Translations under genes and position numbers: made by a program | Assembly (NCBI RefSeq): GCF_017896165.1 | Contig: NZ_JAFCNB010000013.1 | Coordinates: 62,001 to 126,000, forward strand | Direction: 5' to 3' | DNA length: 64,000 nucleotides | From: Microbispora oryzae | GTDB lineage: Bacteria; Actinomycetota; Actinomycetes; Streptosporangiales; Streptosporangiaceae | Notes under the pieces: generated by a model | Databases searched by the model: none | What the model was told of the DNA's origin: nothing | The model's input: only the letters and a program-made list of their open reading frames with translations | Shown: positions 35,431 through 43,097 of the stretch, one piece after another | Layout of the letters: each line of letters opens with the position of its first letter | Position numbering within the stretch: position 1 is the first letter of the stretch

Positions 35431-36957
35431 TTACCGCGGGCCGAATTCGGACAGCGCGGGCAGAGCTCGGTCCCCGAAGTCGAACAGCGCCTGGTTCTCC
35501 CAACCGTCGCCGGAGGACGGATCGGCCGGGTCCCAGCCGTTCCCGGAGACGGCCGTCCAGGTCGGCTCCCAGTAGACGACGCCGAGCCCGCGGCCGTCCG
35601 GCACCGCCTGGACGAGGCTCATCACGTCGCGCACCATCGCCGCCTGGCCCGCGGGTGACGCCGGATATCCGGTGACCGGCTCGGCCGAGCCGATGTTGTT
35701 CGGTTGCCCGTCCTCGTTGCCGGTGGTGAAGGGATAGGCGGTCTCCGCCACGAGCACGGGCTTGCCGTATCGGGCCGCGATGTCGTCCAGATTCGCCTGG
35801 AACGCCGCGAAGCCGCCGTGCCAGTAGGGGTAGTAGGACACCCCGATCACGTCGTACTGCACCCCGTTGGCCGCCGCGCTGTCGAACCACCAGCGGAACA
35901 GCGCGTTGTTCCCGCCCTCGGCCAGGTGGAGCACGACCCTCGTCGACGGCGACACCGCCTTCACCGCCGCGTATCCCGCCTTGAGCAGTCCGGCGAGCTT
36001 GGCGAAGTTGGAACTGCGGCCGTCCTCCCACAGCATGCCGTCGTTGATCTCGTTGCCCACCTGGACCATGTCGGCCGTGGTGCCCTGCGCTCTGAGCGCG
36101 GCGAGCACGTCGTAGGTGTGGTCGTAGACCGCCGTCTTCAGGGCGTCGTAGGAGTAGCCCGCCCAAGCCGCGGGCTTGGTCTGCTTGCCGGGATCGGCCC
36201 AGGTGTCGGAGTAGTGGAAGTCGATCAGCAGGCCCATGCCGAGGGCCTTGACCCTCCTCGCCATGTCGAGGACGCGGGCCTTGGTGTTGAAGCCGTCGGC
36301 CGGGTTGACCCACACCTTCAGCCGCACGTAGTCGACCCCGCCGGCGCTCAGGATGGCCAGGGCGTCGCCGGCGACGCCGGAGGAGGTGCGATACCTGCCC
36401 CCGTACGCCTCCGACTTGGCCAGGCTGGAGGTGTCGGCGCCCCGGACGGCGAGCCCGGCCGCCCCCCTCGTGAACGTGACGTCGTCGAAATTGGCCCAGC
36501 CGCCCGCGGCGGCGTTCGTGCCGAGCGCGACGGTGCACGCTCCGCCCGTCACCGTCGTGCTGACGGCGATCCTGAGCCACCCCGACGACGAGACGGGGGC
36601 GTAGGTCACCTTGTCCGGCGACCCGCAGCCGCGCAGGGCGGCCCAGCTCTGGCTCGCCGCGCCTGCGCGGACCCAGACCCGCAGCGTGTAAGCGCCGTTC
36701 GCCAGGCCGGTGAGGCGCTGACCGGTCTCCACGCGGTACGCCCGCGTCGACCAGTGGGACAGGCGATAGGCGCCGGAATGGCCGCCTGCCTCGGTGAAGT
36801 CGGCCGACGCGTCGCCGGTGGTGGTCCAGCCCGTGGGCGCGGCCGTCCCGGGGTCACTCTCGAAACCGCCGTTCACGACGGTCGCGGCCGCGCCGGCCGG
36901 TGGGCCGGCGAGTGTCGCGGCGGCGCACAGCAGGAGCACAGCCAGGGTCTTCTTCAT
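35431..36957 (-). CDS. Secreted GH53 arabinogalactan endo-beta-1,4-galactanase with N-terminal carbohydrate-binding module
   Basis: This 508-residue secreted enzyme has a Sec signal peptide (residues 1-24). A beta-sandwich module follows (about 26-165, NGGFESDPGTAAPTGW to WANFDDVTF), of the type found with galactanases (possibly CBM61). The GH53 barrel spans about 168-508. The acid/base is Glu303 in VGNEIND and the nucleophile is Glu405 in LVAETAYP. The ATG at 36957 with GAGGA upstream was taken; an open frame extends further but lacks a signal peptide. It cuts the beta-1,4-galactan side chains of pectin. It is divergent from the ECF41 sigma gene. Confidence 0.9.
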   Translation of the reverse strand: MKKTLAVLLLCAAATLAGPPAGAAATVVNGGFESDPGTAAPTGWTTTGDASADFTEAGGHSGAYRLSHWSTRAYRVETGQRLTGLANGAYTLRVWVRAGAASQSWAALRGCGSPDKVTYAPVSSSGWLRIAVSTTVTGGACTVALGTNAAAGGWANFDDVTFTRGAAGLAVRGADTSSLAKSEAYGGRYRTSSGVAGDALAILSAGGVDYVRLKVWVNPADGFNTKARVLDMARRVKALGMGLLIDFHYSDTWADPGKQTKPAAWAGYSYDALKTAVYDHTYDVLAALRAQGTTADMVQVGNEINDGMLWEDGRSSNFAKLAGLLKAGYAAVKAVSPSTRVVLHLAEGGNNALFRWWFDSAAANGVQYDVIGVSYYPYWHGGFAAFQANLDDIAARYGKPVLVAETAYPFTTGNEDGQPNNIGSAEPVTGYPASPAGQAAMVRDVMSLVQAVPDGRGLGVVYWEPTWTAVSGNGWDPADPSSGDGWENQALFDFGDRALPALSEFGPR

Positions 36958-37071
36958 GCGTCCTCGCTCAGAGACGGAGTCGTGCGGACACCCTCGAATC
37001 GCGTCCCGGCCATGCCGGGACGCCCTGCGCGCGCTCCGCCGGGGCGTCGTGCCGGCTCCTCCACGCCATGC

Positions 37072-37087
37072 CACGCCGTACGGCGTG
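37072..37087. promoter_or_regulatory. 16-base perfect palindrome between GH53 and the ECF41 sigma gene
   Basis: CACGCCGTACGGCGTG is perfectly self-complementary and lies 115-130 bases upstream of the GH53 start. It could be an operator. The 272-base divergent gap has no gene; its other recognisable element is the ECF41 promoter. Confidence 0.4.
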
Positions 37088-37194
37088 TGTGCGTGCGGGC
37101 GGTGCCGGGCACGGTGACGACCCCGTCGCCGTGATCGAGAATACGGGCGAAGCGGCTCCGGCGCACCACCCGGCAGGAGACCCGGCACGCGCGA

Positions 37195-37221
37195 TGTCAC
37201 AGACTGGAGCCGTGTCCCGTC
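37195..37221 (+). promoter_or_regulatory. ECF41-type autoregulated promoter
   Basis: TGTCACA (37195-37201), exactly 16 bases, then CGTC (37218-37221) matches the published ECF41 promoter signature TGTCACA-N16-CGTC. Initiation would fall near 37228-37230, at or next to the GTG at 37230. The sigma-AhpD operon is therefore probably self-activated and possibly leaderless. Confidence 0.8.
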
Positions 37222-37229
37222 CTCTCCAT

Positions 37230-38171
37230 GTGAACGACCATGACGACGACGCGAGCGGCCTGGCCGCGCGTTTCCACGCCCTGCGGCCACGCCTCGTGGG
37301 GGTGGCCTACGGGCTGCTCGGGAGCGTGGACGAGGCCGAGGACGTCGTGCAGGACGCCTGGCTGAGGCTCCAGGCGGCGAGGTCGGCCGGCACCGAGATC
37401 AGGGACGTGGCCGGCTGGCTGGTGGTCGCCGTCTCGCGGCTGGCGCTCGACGTGCTCCGCTCGGCCCGTCACCGGCGGGAGGAGTACGTGGGGCCGTGGC
37501 TTCCCGAGCCGGTCCTCACGGACGCCGCGACCGCGACGCCCGACCCGGCCGACCGCGTCACGCTGGACGAGTCGATGAGCATGGCCATGCTCGTCGTGCT
37601 TGAGACCCTCAGCCCGGCCGAGCGGACCGCGTTCGTGCTGCACGACGTGTTCGGGCTGACGTTCGCCGAGGTCGGCGAGGCGGTCGGGCGGAGCCCGGCG
37701 GCCTGCCGGCAGCTCGCCACCAGGGCAAGGGCGCACGTCGCGGCCCGGGCGCCGCGCTTCGACGTGGACGAGACGGAGCACCACCGGGTGGTGACCGCCT
37801 TCGCCCGCGCCTGCCTGGGCGACGACATCGGCGCCCTGCTCGCGCTGCTCGACCCCGATGTCGTGCTGCGCAGCGACGGGGGCGGGGTGGTCACCGCCGG
37901 CCGGCGGCCCATCCTCGGGGCGGCCAGGGTGGCCCGGCTGTTGCTCGGCGTCCGGCACAGGTTCGGCCCGTTCGAGATGGTGCCCGCCGCCGTCAACGGC
38001 GGGCCGGGGCTGCTGCGCTTCCGCGACGGCCGCCTCGCGGGCGTGATCGCGCTCACCGTCGCGGACGGCCGGATCACCGCCGTCGACATGGTCTTGAACC
38101 CCGACAAGCTCACCCGCGTCCGCCGGCTCATCGGCGTCGCGGGGAGCGATACGAGAAAGGTACGGCGATGA
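37230..38171 (+). CDS. ECF41-group sigma factor with fused SnoaL-like regulatory domain
   Basis: This 313-residue ECF sigma factor has region 2 (ARFHALRPRLVGVAYGLLGSVDEAEDVVQDAWLRLQ) and region 4 (LSPAERTAFVLHDVFGLTFAEVGEAVGRS). A C-terminal SnoaL/NTF2-like domain follows. ECF41 marks are the linker WLPEP, DGGG (here DGGGV) and the near-terminal NPDKL. The fused domain replaces an anti-sigma factor. The GTG at 37230 was chosen because the ECF41 promoter covers 37195-37221, so the in-frame ATG 37194 lies upstream of the transcription start. It overlaps the AhpD-like gene by 4 bases, the usual ECF41 partner arrangement. Confidence 0.9.
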   Translation: MNDHDDDASGLAARFHALRPRLVGVAYGLLGSVDEAEDVVQDAWLRLQAARSAGTEIRDVAGWLVVAVSRLALDVLRSARHRREEYVGPWLPEPVLTDAATATPDPADRVTLDESMSMAMLVVLETLSPAERTAFVLHDVFGLTFAEVGEAVGRSPAACRQLATRARAHVAARAPRFDVDETEHHRVVTAFARACLGDDIGALLALLDPDVVLRSDGGGVVTAGRRPILGAARVARLLLGVRHRFGPFEMVPAAVNGGPGLLRFRDGRLAGVIALTVADGRITAVDMVLNPDKLTRVRRLIGVAGSDTRKVRR

Positions 38172-38617
38172 CAAGGATGACGGTCTCCGAGGTGGCTCCG
38201 GAGGCGTACCGGGCGATGTCCGGGCTGGAGCGGTTCCTGCACGGCAGCGGCCTTCCGCAGCCCACCCTCCATCTGGTCAAGCTCCGGGCGAGCCAGATCA
38301 ACGGGTGCGCCTACTGCGTCAACATGCACAGCGCCGACGCGAAGAAGGCGGGCGAGACCGACGAGCGGCTGTGGTCGGTCGCGGCCTGGCGGGAGGCCCC
38401 CTTCTACACCGACGCCGAACGCGCCGCGCTGGCGCTGACCGAGGCCGCCACCCGCCTGGCCGACCGGCCGGACCCGGTTCCCGACGAGATCTGGAACGAG
38501 GCGGCCAAGCACTACGACGAGGCGGAGCTGGCGGCGCTCGTGGTGGCGATCGCGACGATCAACGCCTGGAACCGCATCGCGGTCACCACCCACTCACGGC
38601 CCGGCACCCGCGTCTGA
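38168..38617 (+). CDS. Carboxymuconolactone decarboxylase / AhpD-like protein, ECF41 partner
   Basis: This 149-residue protein of the CMD/AhpD fold has the redox motif CAYCVNMH (Cys47, Cys50, His54), followed by SADAKKAGETDERL. AhpD-type proteins reduce peroxides or recycle peroxiredoxins through this CxxC-H site. Start overlap (ATGA) with the ECF41 sigma gene shows co-expression. COE proteins of this kind are the known targets of ECF41 sigma factors, but their physiological substrate is not established. Confidence 0.9.
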   Translation: MTRMTVSEVAPEAYRAMSGLERFLHGSGLPQPTLHLVKLRASQINGCAYCVNMHSADAKKAGETDERLWSVAAWREAPFYTDAERAALALTEAATRLADRPDPVPDEIWNEAAKHYDEAELAALVVAIATINAWNRIAVTTHSRPGTRV

Positions 38618-38714
38618 CCCCGGCCCCCGGGTCAACGGACCGCAAACGGAAAACCACAGGACGGCAGGCGACGCGGCGCATAGTCTGCTGCACATCGCGG
38701 AAGGAGGAAGGGCC

Positions 38715-38813
38715 ATGAGACGCATCAAGATCGCGAGACCGCGCCCGACCGGCCGGTCCGGCTCCGACGGCCTCGACCTGCGTACCCCGTCCGGCCGCCG
38801 CCTGCCGTACTGA
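38715..38813 (+). CDS. Tiny basic ORF with near-perfect ribosome binding site
   Basis: This 32-residue ORF, MRRIKIARPRPTGRSGSDGL then DLRTPSGRRLPY, is preceded by AAGGAGGAAGGGCC, the best Shine-Dalgarno sequence in the neighbourhood. The peptide is strongly basic (7 Arg, 1 Lys) and lacks a signal or helix. It could be a small expressed peptide, a leader or a RiPP-like precursor, but no maturation genes are next to it. It sits 97 bases after the AhpD-like gene and shares the 462-base stretch 38618-39079 with the next small ORF. Translation is inferred only from the ribosome binding site. Confidence 0.45.
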   Translation: MRRIKIARPRPTGRSGSDGLDLRTPSGRRLPY

Positions 38814-38844
38814 CCCCTTTACAGTGGTTTTATGACTCTGTGTG

Positions 38845-38864
38845 TATCTATCGAGCGATAGATA
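38845..38864. promoter_or_regulatory. AT-rich operator-like inverted repeat
   Basis: TATCTATCG, two bases (AG), then CGATAGATA: 9-base perfect arms in an otherwise G+C-rich context, 30 bases before the next small ORF start. The form is that of a dimeric repressor site (PadR/GntR-like). The same bases also lie in promoter position. Confidence 0.55.
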
Positions 38865-38893
38865 ACGGGAATATCACGACCGGGGGGACGAAC

Positions 38894-39055
38894 ATGCTCA
38901 AGGTGGTGCCGTCACTCGCCAAGGTCAGGGATATCCGGACGGCCCTGCGCCGGCGTCCCGCGCGCGACCGGAAGATCGTGGACCTGAGCGCGTACACGGG
39001 CGGGAACGTCATCCGCTTCCGGCCCCGTCCCTCCGGCCCGACCTCCGCGGCCTGA
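38894..39055 (+). CDS. Small basic hypothetical protein
   Basis: This is a 53-residue ORF starting MLKVVPSLAKVRDIRTALRR behind GGGGGGAC. It is Arg/Lys-rich and ends RFRPRPSGPTSAA. No domain recognised. The AT-rich inverted repeat upstream suggests its own regulated promoter. It precedes the PPOX-fold gene by 24 bases on the same strand and is probably co-transcribed with it. Confidence 0.5.
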   Translation: MLKVVPSLAKVRDIRTALRRRPARDRKIVDLSAYTGGNVIRFRPRPSGPTSAA

Positions 39056-39079
39056 TTCCGGCTGGTTGAAGGGCGCTCC

Positions 39080-39772
39080 GTGACCGACCTGCCGGAAGCC
39101 TCCGCCGAATCGGCGGCCGAAGCCGTCGCGGCCGGCCCCGCGGGGCTGTCCGCGACGGACCGGACCCGCCACCGGCGGCTGCGCGAGCAGGGGCGCACCG
39201 ATCGCGAGGCGCTGTTCGAGGTGCTCCGCGCCGGCTTCGTCTGTCACCTCGGTGTCGTCGTGGACGGCGACCCGATGGTGGTGCCCACCGTTTACGGCTT
39301 CGACTCCGGCCATGTCTACCTGCACGGCTCGGTGGCCGGCCGCAGCCTCACCCGGGACGCCACCGCCTGCGTCACCGTCACCCACGTGGACGGCCTGGTG
39401 CTCGCCCGTTCGGTCTTCGAACACGGCGTCAACTACCGCAGCGCGATGATCTACGGCGTGCCCCGGGCGCTGGAGGGCGACGAGAAGCTGGCCGCCCTGC
39501 GCGTGCTGACCGAGCACATCGCGCCGGGGCGCTGGGAGCACGCCCGGCCGCCGAACCGCAAGGAACTGGCCGCCACGACGGTCCTCGCGATCTCCCTCGA
39601 CGAGGCCTCGGTCAAGATACGGCGGGGCGACCCGGGTGACCAGGCCGATCCGCACGACGTGTGGGCGGGGGTCCTCCCCCTGACGCGGGCCTGGGGGCCG
39701 CCCGTCGCCGACCCGTACACGACCCGTCCGGTCCCCGAACACGTGCTCCGCCGGACCGGCGAGCCGTTCTGA
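39080..39772 (+). CDS. Pyridoxamine 5'-phosphate oxidase-fold flavin-binding protein
   Basis: This 230-residue protein has a split-barrel FMN-binding fold (residues about 40-170). Family-typical segments are GFVCHLGVVVDGDPMVVPTVYGFD, VYLHGSVAGRS and ARSVFEHGVNYRSAMIYG. Proteins of this set bind FMN or F420 and reduce small molecules. The actual substrate is unknown. The first 30 residues are Ala/Glu-rich and probably disordered. The start is a GTG at 39080. Confidence 0.85.
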   Translation: MTDLPEASAESAAEAVAAGPAGLSATDRTRHRRLREQGRTDREALFEVLRAGFVCHLGVVVDGDPMVVPTVYGFDSGHVYLHGSVAGRSLTRDATACVTVTHVDGLVLARSVFEHGVNYRSAMIYGVPRALEGDEKLAALRVLTEHIAPGRWEHARPPNRKELAATTVLAISLDEASVKIRRGDPGDQADPHDVWAGVLPLTRAWGPPVADPYTTRPVPEHVLRRTGEPF

Positions 39773-39873
39773 GGCTGGCCCTTTCACGCCCAGGACGGAT
39801 CCTCGTAGGAAGACCAGGGCCTTACCCTCCGGGGGCTCCGCGTGTAGATGATGGCGGGGTAGCTCAACCGACA

Positions 39874-39944
39874 GCGGGTGACCTTCTTGGGAGGACTGGG
39901 AGGAGCGGCCCAAGAGTCGCTTCACCCGCGCCGATCGGGTCACC
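39874..39944 (+). ncRNA. Structured leader with competing stems ahead of the NarL-type kinase gene
   Basis: GCGGGTGA (39874-39881) pairs with TCACCCGC (39922-39929), and inside it TCTTGGG (39885-39891) pairs with CCCAAGA (39909-39915). Alternatively GGTGACC (39877-39883) pairs with GGTCACC (39938-39944). The two states exclude each other and end just before the ribosome binding site AAGGAG (39951-39956) of the gene at 39964. It matches no riboswitch class I can name. A terminator for the preceding gene is the plain alternative. Confidence 0.4.
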
Positions 39945-39963
39945 TCGCTGAAGGAGCCCTCTC

Positions 39964-41187
39964 GTGCGGACAACTCTTCATCTCGCCGGTGTCCCTTCGT
40001 CTCTGGCAGAATTCGCCGCGACGCACCGCCGGGCGATCGCCGACGCGCTGCTGGCGATCGCGATCCTCAGTTTCACCGTCCCGGCGACGCTCCTGCAGCT
40101 GTCCTTCTCGCTGTGGGGGCCGATACCGGACTGGATCGAGGTCCTCGTCGAGGTGATCACCGTCGGCACTCTGCTGATCCGCCGGCGCACCGCCCTACCA
40201 ATGATCATCGCCTCGGTCGTCTGCGCCGTCGTCACCGGGCAGATCGTGCCCATGGCCTTCGCCGCGTACTCGATGACGGCGGAGAACAAGGTGCGGCACT
40301 GGCAGGCGGTGTCCATCCCGCTGATCGCGGCCGCCACAGCGGTCGACTACGTGGATCCCGGAACGGACAACTTCCTCTACCTCTGCCTGGTTCGCGCGCT
40401 GACGCTCATCTACCTGCCCGCGCTGATCGGCACGTGGGTGCGCGGCTACCGTGGGATGATCTTCGAGTTGCGGGCGGGGATGCGGGAACGGGAGCGACTG
40501 GCCGCCTGCCGGGAGCGCCGGAAGATCGCGAGAGAGCTGCACGACACCGTGACACACGCGGTCACCGTGATGGTCCTCAACGCGGGGATCATCCACGACA
40601 ACGCGGATCCCGAAGTGGACAGGCTCGCCACCACCATCGAGGACAAGGGCGTGGAGGCCCTCGGCGAGCTGCGCGACCTGCTCACGGTGCTCCGGCGCGA
40701 GGACGAGCCCCGGGCGGCCGCGGGCGCGAGGGCGATCCCCCGCCTCGTGGAGGAGGCGGCCGCCACCGGCACCCAGGTCAGCCTCCGCTACGACCTGCCC
40801 GACATCGGCCTTCCCACCCAGGTCGGCCACGCGTGCTACCGGGTGGTGCAGGAGGGCCTGAGCAATGTCAGGAAGCACGCCCCCGGGTCGCGGGTGCACG
40901 TCGTCTGCGAGACCGAGGACGGCGTCGTGACCGTCTCGGTGGTGAACGGCAGGGACACGGGCCGGGCGCGGCTGTCGCTCCAGCGTCTGCTCCCCACCTC
41001 GGGTTACGGCCTGGCGGGGCTCGAGGAACGGATCACGCTGCTGCACGGAAGGCTGGAGAGGGGAGCGACCTCGGACGGCGGGTTCACGTTGACGGCGCGG
41101 ATCCCCTGCCGCCCCGGCAACGCCCGGTCCTCCGGCGACCTCGCCGGCGAAGTGGCCGACGAGGTCGCCGGCGGCGAGCGGCCGTGA
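39964..41187 (+). CDS. Orphan NarL/DesK-type sensor histidine kinase
   Basis: This 407-residue kinase has about five hydrophobic helices in residues 25-160 and little exposed sensor sequence. A coiled dimerisation region then carries the HisKA_3 site ERRKIARELHDTVTHAV (His193). The catalytic domain shows the N box CYRVVQEGLSNVRKHA and a degenerate G box (GYGLAGLEERI). It has the compact DesK-like layout that senses membrane state. No response regulator adjoins it. The GTG at 39964 follows AAGGAG. The structured leader at 39874-39944 may control it. Confidence 0.88.
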   Translation: MRTTLHLAGVPSSLAEFAATHRRAIADALLAIAILSFTVPATLLQLSFSLWGPIPDWIEVLVEVITVGTLLIRRRTALPMIIASVVCAVVTGQIVPMAFAAYSMTAENKVRHWQAVSIPLIAAATAVDYVDPGTDNFLYLCLVRALTLIYLPALIGTWVRGYRGMIFELRAGMRERERLAACRERRKIARELHDTVTHAVTVMVLNAGIIHDNADPEVDRLATTIEDKGVEALGELRDLLTVLRREDEPRAAAGARAIPRLVEEAAATGTQVSLRYDLPDIGLPTQVGHACYRVVQEGLSNVRKHAPGSRVHVVCETEDGVVTVSVVNGRDTGRARLSLQRLLPTSGYGLAGLEERITLLHGRLERGATSDGGFTLTARIPCRPGNARSSGDLAGEVADEVAGGERP

Positions 41188-41211
41188 AGCCGCTGGTCCC
41201 GCCGGGCGAGG

Positions 41212-41937
41212 CTAGGCGGCCGGTGCCGGCTTGAGGATCCCTCCCCCGTCCACACGGACGACCGTGCCCGTGACGAAGGTGTTGCCGACCACGTAGCCGA
41301 TGGCCTGGGCCACGTCGCCGGGGGTGCCCACACGGCCGACGGCCGCGGCGGAGGCCAGGCCGTCGAGCGCCGCCCGCCGCTGGTCGCCCAGCCACTCCCA
41401 CCACTCGGTGTCCACGACGCCCGGCGAGACCGCGTTGACCCGGATGGGAGCCAGCTCGACCGCGAGGCCGGGCACGGCGGCCTCCAGCGCGCCGTTCACG
41501 GCGGCGAGCCCGGAGACGCCGGGGAAGGCGGCCCCAGCCGAGGCCGCGGTCACGAACGTGATCGAACCGCCCGGACGCAGCACCTCCGCCGCGGCCTGGG
41601 CTGTCATCAGCTGGGCGATCAGCTTGTCCTCCACCGCCTGGCGCAACGCCTGCGCCGTCAGCCCGGCCAGCGGCCCGGCGGCCTGCCCCCGGCCGGTCAC
41701 TGTGATCACCATGTGGTCGACCGGCCCGGCCTGCGCGAGAAACTCCCGCATCGCGGCGGCGTCCCTGGCGTCCACCACCGCTCCGGTGGCCTCCTCGCCG
41801 ATCTCCTTGAGCGCGGCCTCCATCCGCTCCGCGGTACGACCGGCGATCACCACCTCCCGGCCGGTCCTGGCCAGCAGTCCGGCCGCCGCCAGGCCGATCC
41901 CCGAGGTGCCGCCGACGATTACCACACGCTCGCTCAT
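41212..41937 (-). CDS. SDR-family protein lacking the catalytic Tyr and Lys
   Basis: This 241-residue short-chain dehydrogenase-like protein has an intact N-terminal cofactor loop (GGTSGIG, residues 9-15) and the downstream PIRVNAVSPGVVDT. Where active SDRs have YxxxK, the aligned segment reads SGLAAVNGALEA, so Tyr is Leu and Lys is Asn. It may bind NAD(P) without normal oxidoreductase activity, or use an atypical mechanism. It is divergent from a TetR gene with two operator-like repeats between them. The TetR protein probably represses it. Confidence 0.85.
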   Translation of the reverse strand: MSERVVIVGGTSGIGLAAAGLLARTGREVVIAGRTAERMEAALKEIGEEATGAVVDARDAAAMREFLAQAGPVDHMVITVTGRGQAAGPLAGLTAQALRQAVEDKLIAQLMTAQAAAEVLRPGGSITFVTAASAGAAFPGVSGLAAVNGALEAAVPGLAVELAPIRVNAVSPGVVDTEWWEWLGDQRRAALDGLASAAAVGRVGTPGDVAQAIGYVVGNTFVTGTVVRVDGGGILKPAPAA

Positions 41938-41954
41938 CGAGCATCCCCCTCATA

Positions 41955-41998
41955 ACGAGACATCATGCCTCGAAATATATACGAGACACGATGTCCTG
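41955..41998. promoter_or_regulatory. Two direct copies of a TetR operator-like site with opposing promoters
   Basis: ACGAGACATCATGCCTCG (41955-41972) and ACGAGACACGATGTCCTG (41981-41998) agree in 12 positions and start 26 bases apart. The first covers the probable -10 (TATATT, 41979-41974 on the minus strand) of the SDR gene. The second abuts TAAAGT (41999-42004), a -10 for the TetR gene whose transcript would start at its GTG. Confidence 0.6.
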
Positions 41999-42010
41999 TA
42001 AAGTGACGGC

Positions 42011-42547
42011 GTGATTGGCAGACCCCGCAGTGAGACGGCCCGGCGTTCGATCCTCGAGGCCGCCCTGCGGCTGTGCGAGCGCGACGGCTACGCCAACGTG
42101 ACACTGAAGGGCATCGCCGAGGAGGCGGGCACCGGACGGCAGACCCTCTATCGCTGGTGGCAGACGAAGGGCGAGGTGTTCCTGGAGGCGGTGACCGACC
42201 TGGCGGCGCGCGAGCTCGACCCCTCGCCGGAGACCCTGGAGGAGTTCCTCGCCGACGCCTTCGTCCTCACGAACGGCGTGGTGGGCCAGGTGATCGTGGG
42301 CCTGATGGCCGAGGCGCAGTCCGATCCCGGCCTCGCGACCCGGCTCCGCGCCGGACTCATCGGGCCGCGGCGCGAGGCGCTGCAAGAGATGCTGGAGCGC
42401 GGCGGCGGCGTGCCCGCCGGCGTGGATCCCGGCACACTCGTCGACATGATCTTCGGTGCGATGTGGTACCGCCTGCTCAACCGGCACGCCCCAGTCGACG
42501 CCGCCCTCGCCGGGGAGATCACCCGCCTGGTCGCCCGGATCACCTGA
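42011..42547 (+). CDS. TetR-family transcriptional regulator
   Basis: This 178-residue protein has a TetR helix-turn-helix at residues 9-55 (ARRSILEAALRLCERDGY, VTLKGIAEEAGTGRQTLYRWW) and a C-terminal ligand domain of the TetR_C_11-like kind. The GTG at 42011 lies 7 bases after a -10 hexamer and has no ribosome binding site, suggesting a leaderless message. It is divergent from the SDR-like gene and likely controls it and itself. Confidence 0.9.
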   Translation: MIGRPRSETARRSILEAALRLCERDGYANVTLKGIAEEAGTGRQTLYRWWQTKGEVFLEAVTDLAARELDPSPETLEEFLADAFVLTNGVVGQVIVGLMAEAQSDPGLATRLRAGLIGPRREALQEMLERGGGVPAGVDPGTLVDMIFGAMWYRLLNRHAPVDAALAGEITRLVARIT

Positions 42548-42624
42548 GGCCCGGCCCGAGGACCCCGCGGCAGCGGAATTCCCCTGCCGCGAGTGCCGCC
42601 TCAAGGGAAGCCCGATGGTGCAGG

Positions 42625-43068
42625 ATGGGAGGCGTGACGCCATCCCCTGCGGTCGTCCAGCCCGACCAGGAACTCATCGTGGAGATCCTCGACGAGCTGA
42701 GCCTCGACCACACGTTCGACACCGAGGGCGATCTGGCGATCTCCACCGCCGAGCTCACCATCTTCTTCCTGTTCGGGTCCGAGGGCGACCTGTTCACCGT
42801 GCGGACCTTCTACGACCGGAACTACTCGGTCGACGACAAGCCGACGCTGCTGACCGCGCTCAACGAGTGGAACGCCGACACCATGTGGCCCAAGGTGTAC
42901 GCGTTCACCCCGGACAACGGCGTCATCCGGCTGATCGGCGACGCCCAGCTCTACATCGGCGCCGGCGTGACCAGGGAACACCTGACGACGATCATCGCCC
43001 ACTGGGTGCGCTTCTCGATCAAGTTTCACCGCTGGCTGGCCGACCGGCTCGCCTTCGAGTCCGACTGA
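42625..43068 (+). CDS. YbjN-domain protein
   Basis: This 147-residue protein belongs to the YbjN/type III chaperone-like fold. Recognisable parts are LIVEILDELSLDHTFDTEGDL, FFLFGSEGDLFTVRTFYDR and LLTALNEWNADTMWPKVYAFT, ending with the helix WVRFSIKFHRWLADRL. Actinobacterial YbjN proteins are thought to be peptide-binding chaperones, but targets are not known. Start ATG 42625 or GTG 42634; both have imperfect ribosome binding sites. It lies 77 bases after the TetR gene. Confidence 0.8.
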   Translation: MGGVTPSPAVVQPDQELIVEILDELSLDHTFDTEGDLAISTAELTIFFLFGSEGDLFTVRTFYDRNYSVDDKPTLLTALNEWNADTMWPKVYAFTPDNGVIRLIGDAQLYIGAGVTREHLTTIIAHWVRFSIKFHRWLADRLAFESD

Positions 43069-43080
43069 GGGCCCGACCGG

Positions 43081-43097
43081 CTGAGGAAGAGCCTCAG
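43081..43097. terminator. Short hairpin between convergent genes
   Basis: CTGAGG (43081-43086), AAGAG loop, CCTCAG (43092-43097). Six-base stem between the YbjN gene and the PEP-mutase-family gene, partly overlapping the latter's stop codon. Modest strength. Confidence 0.4.

Noticed and set aside
39855..39935. tRNA-like sequence (GGGGTAGCTCAACCGACAG)
   Set aside because: The D-arm-like start is not followed by a proper anticodon arm, TTCGANNC loop or acceptor stem. The pairing that exists is the hairpin reported as a leader.
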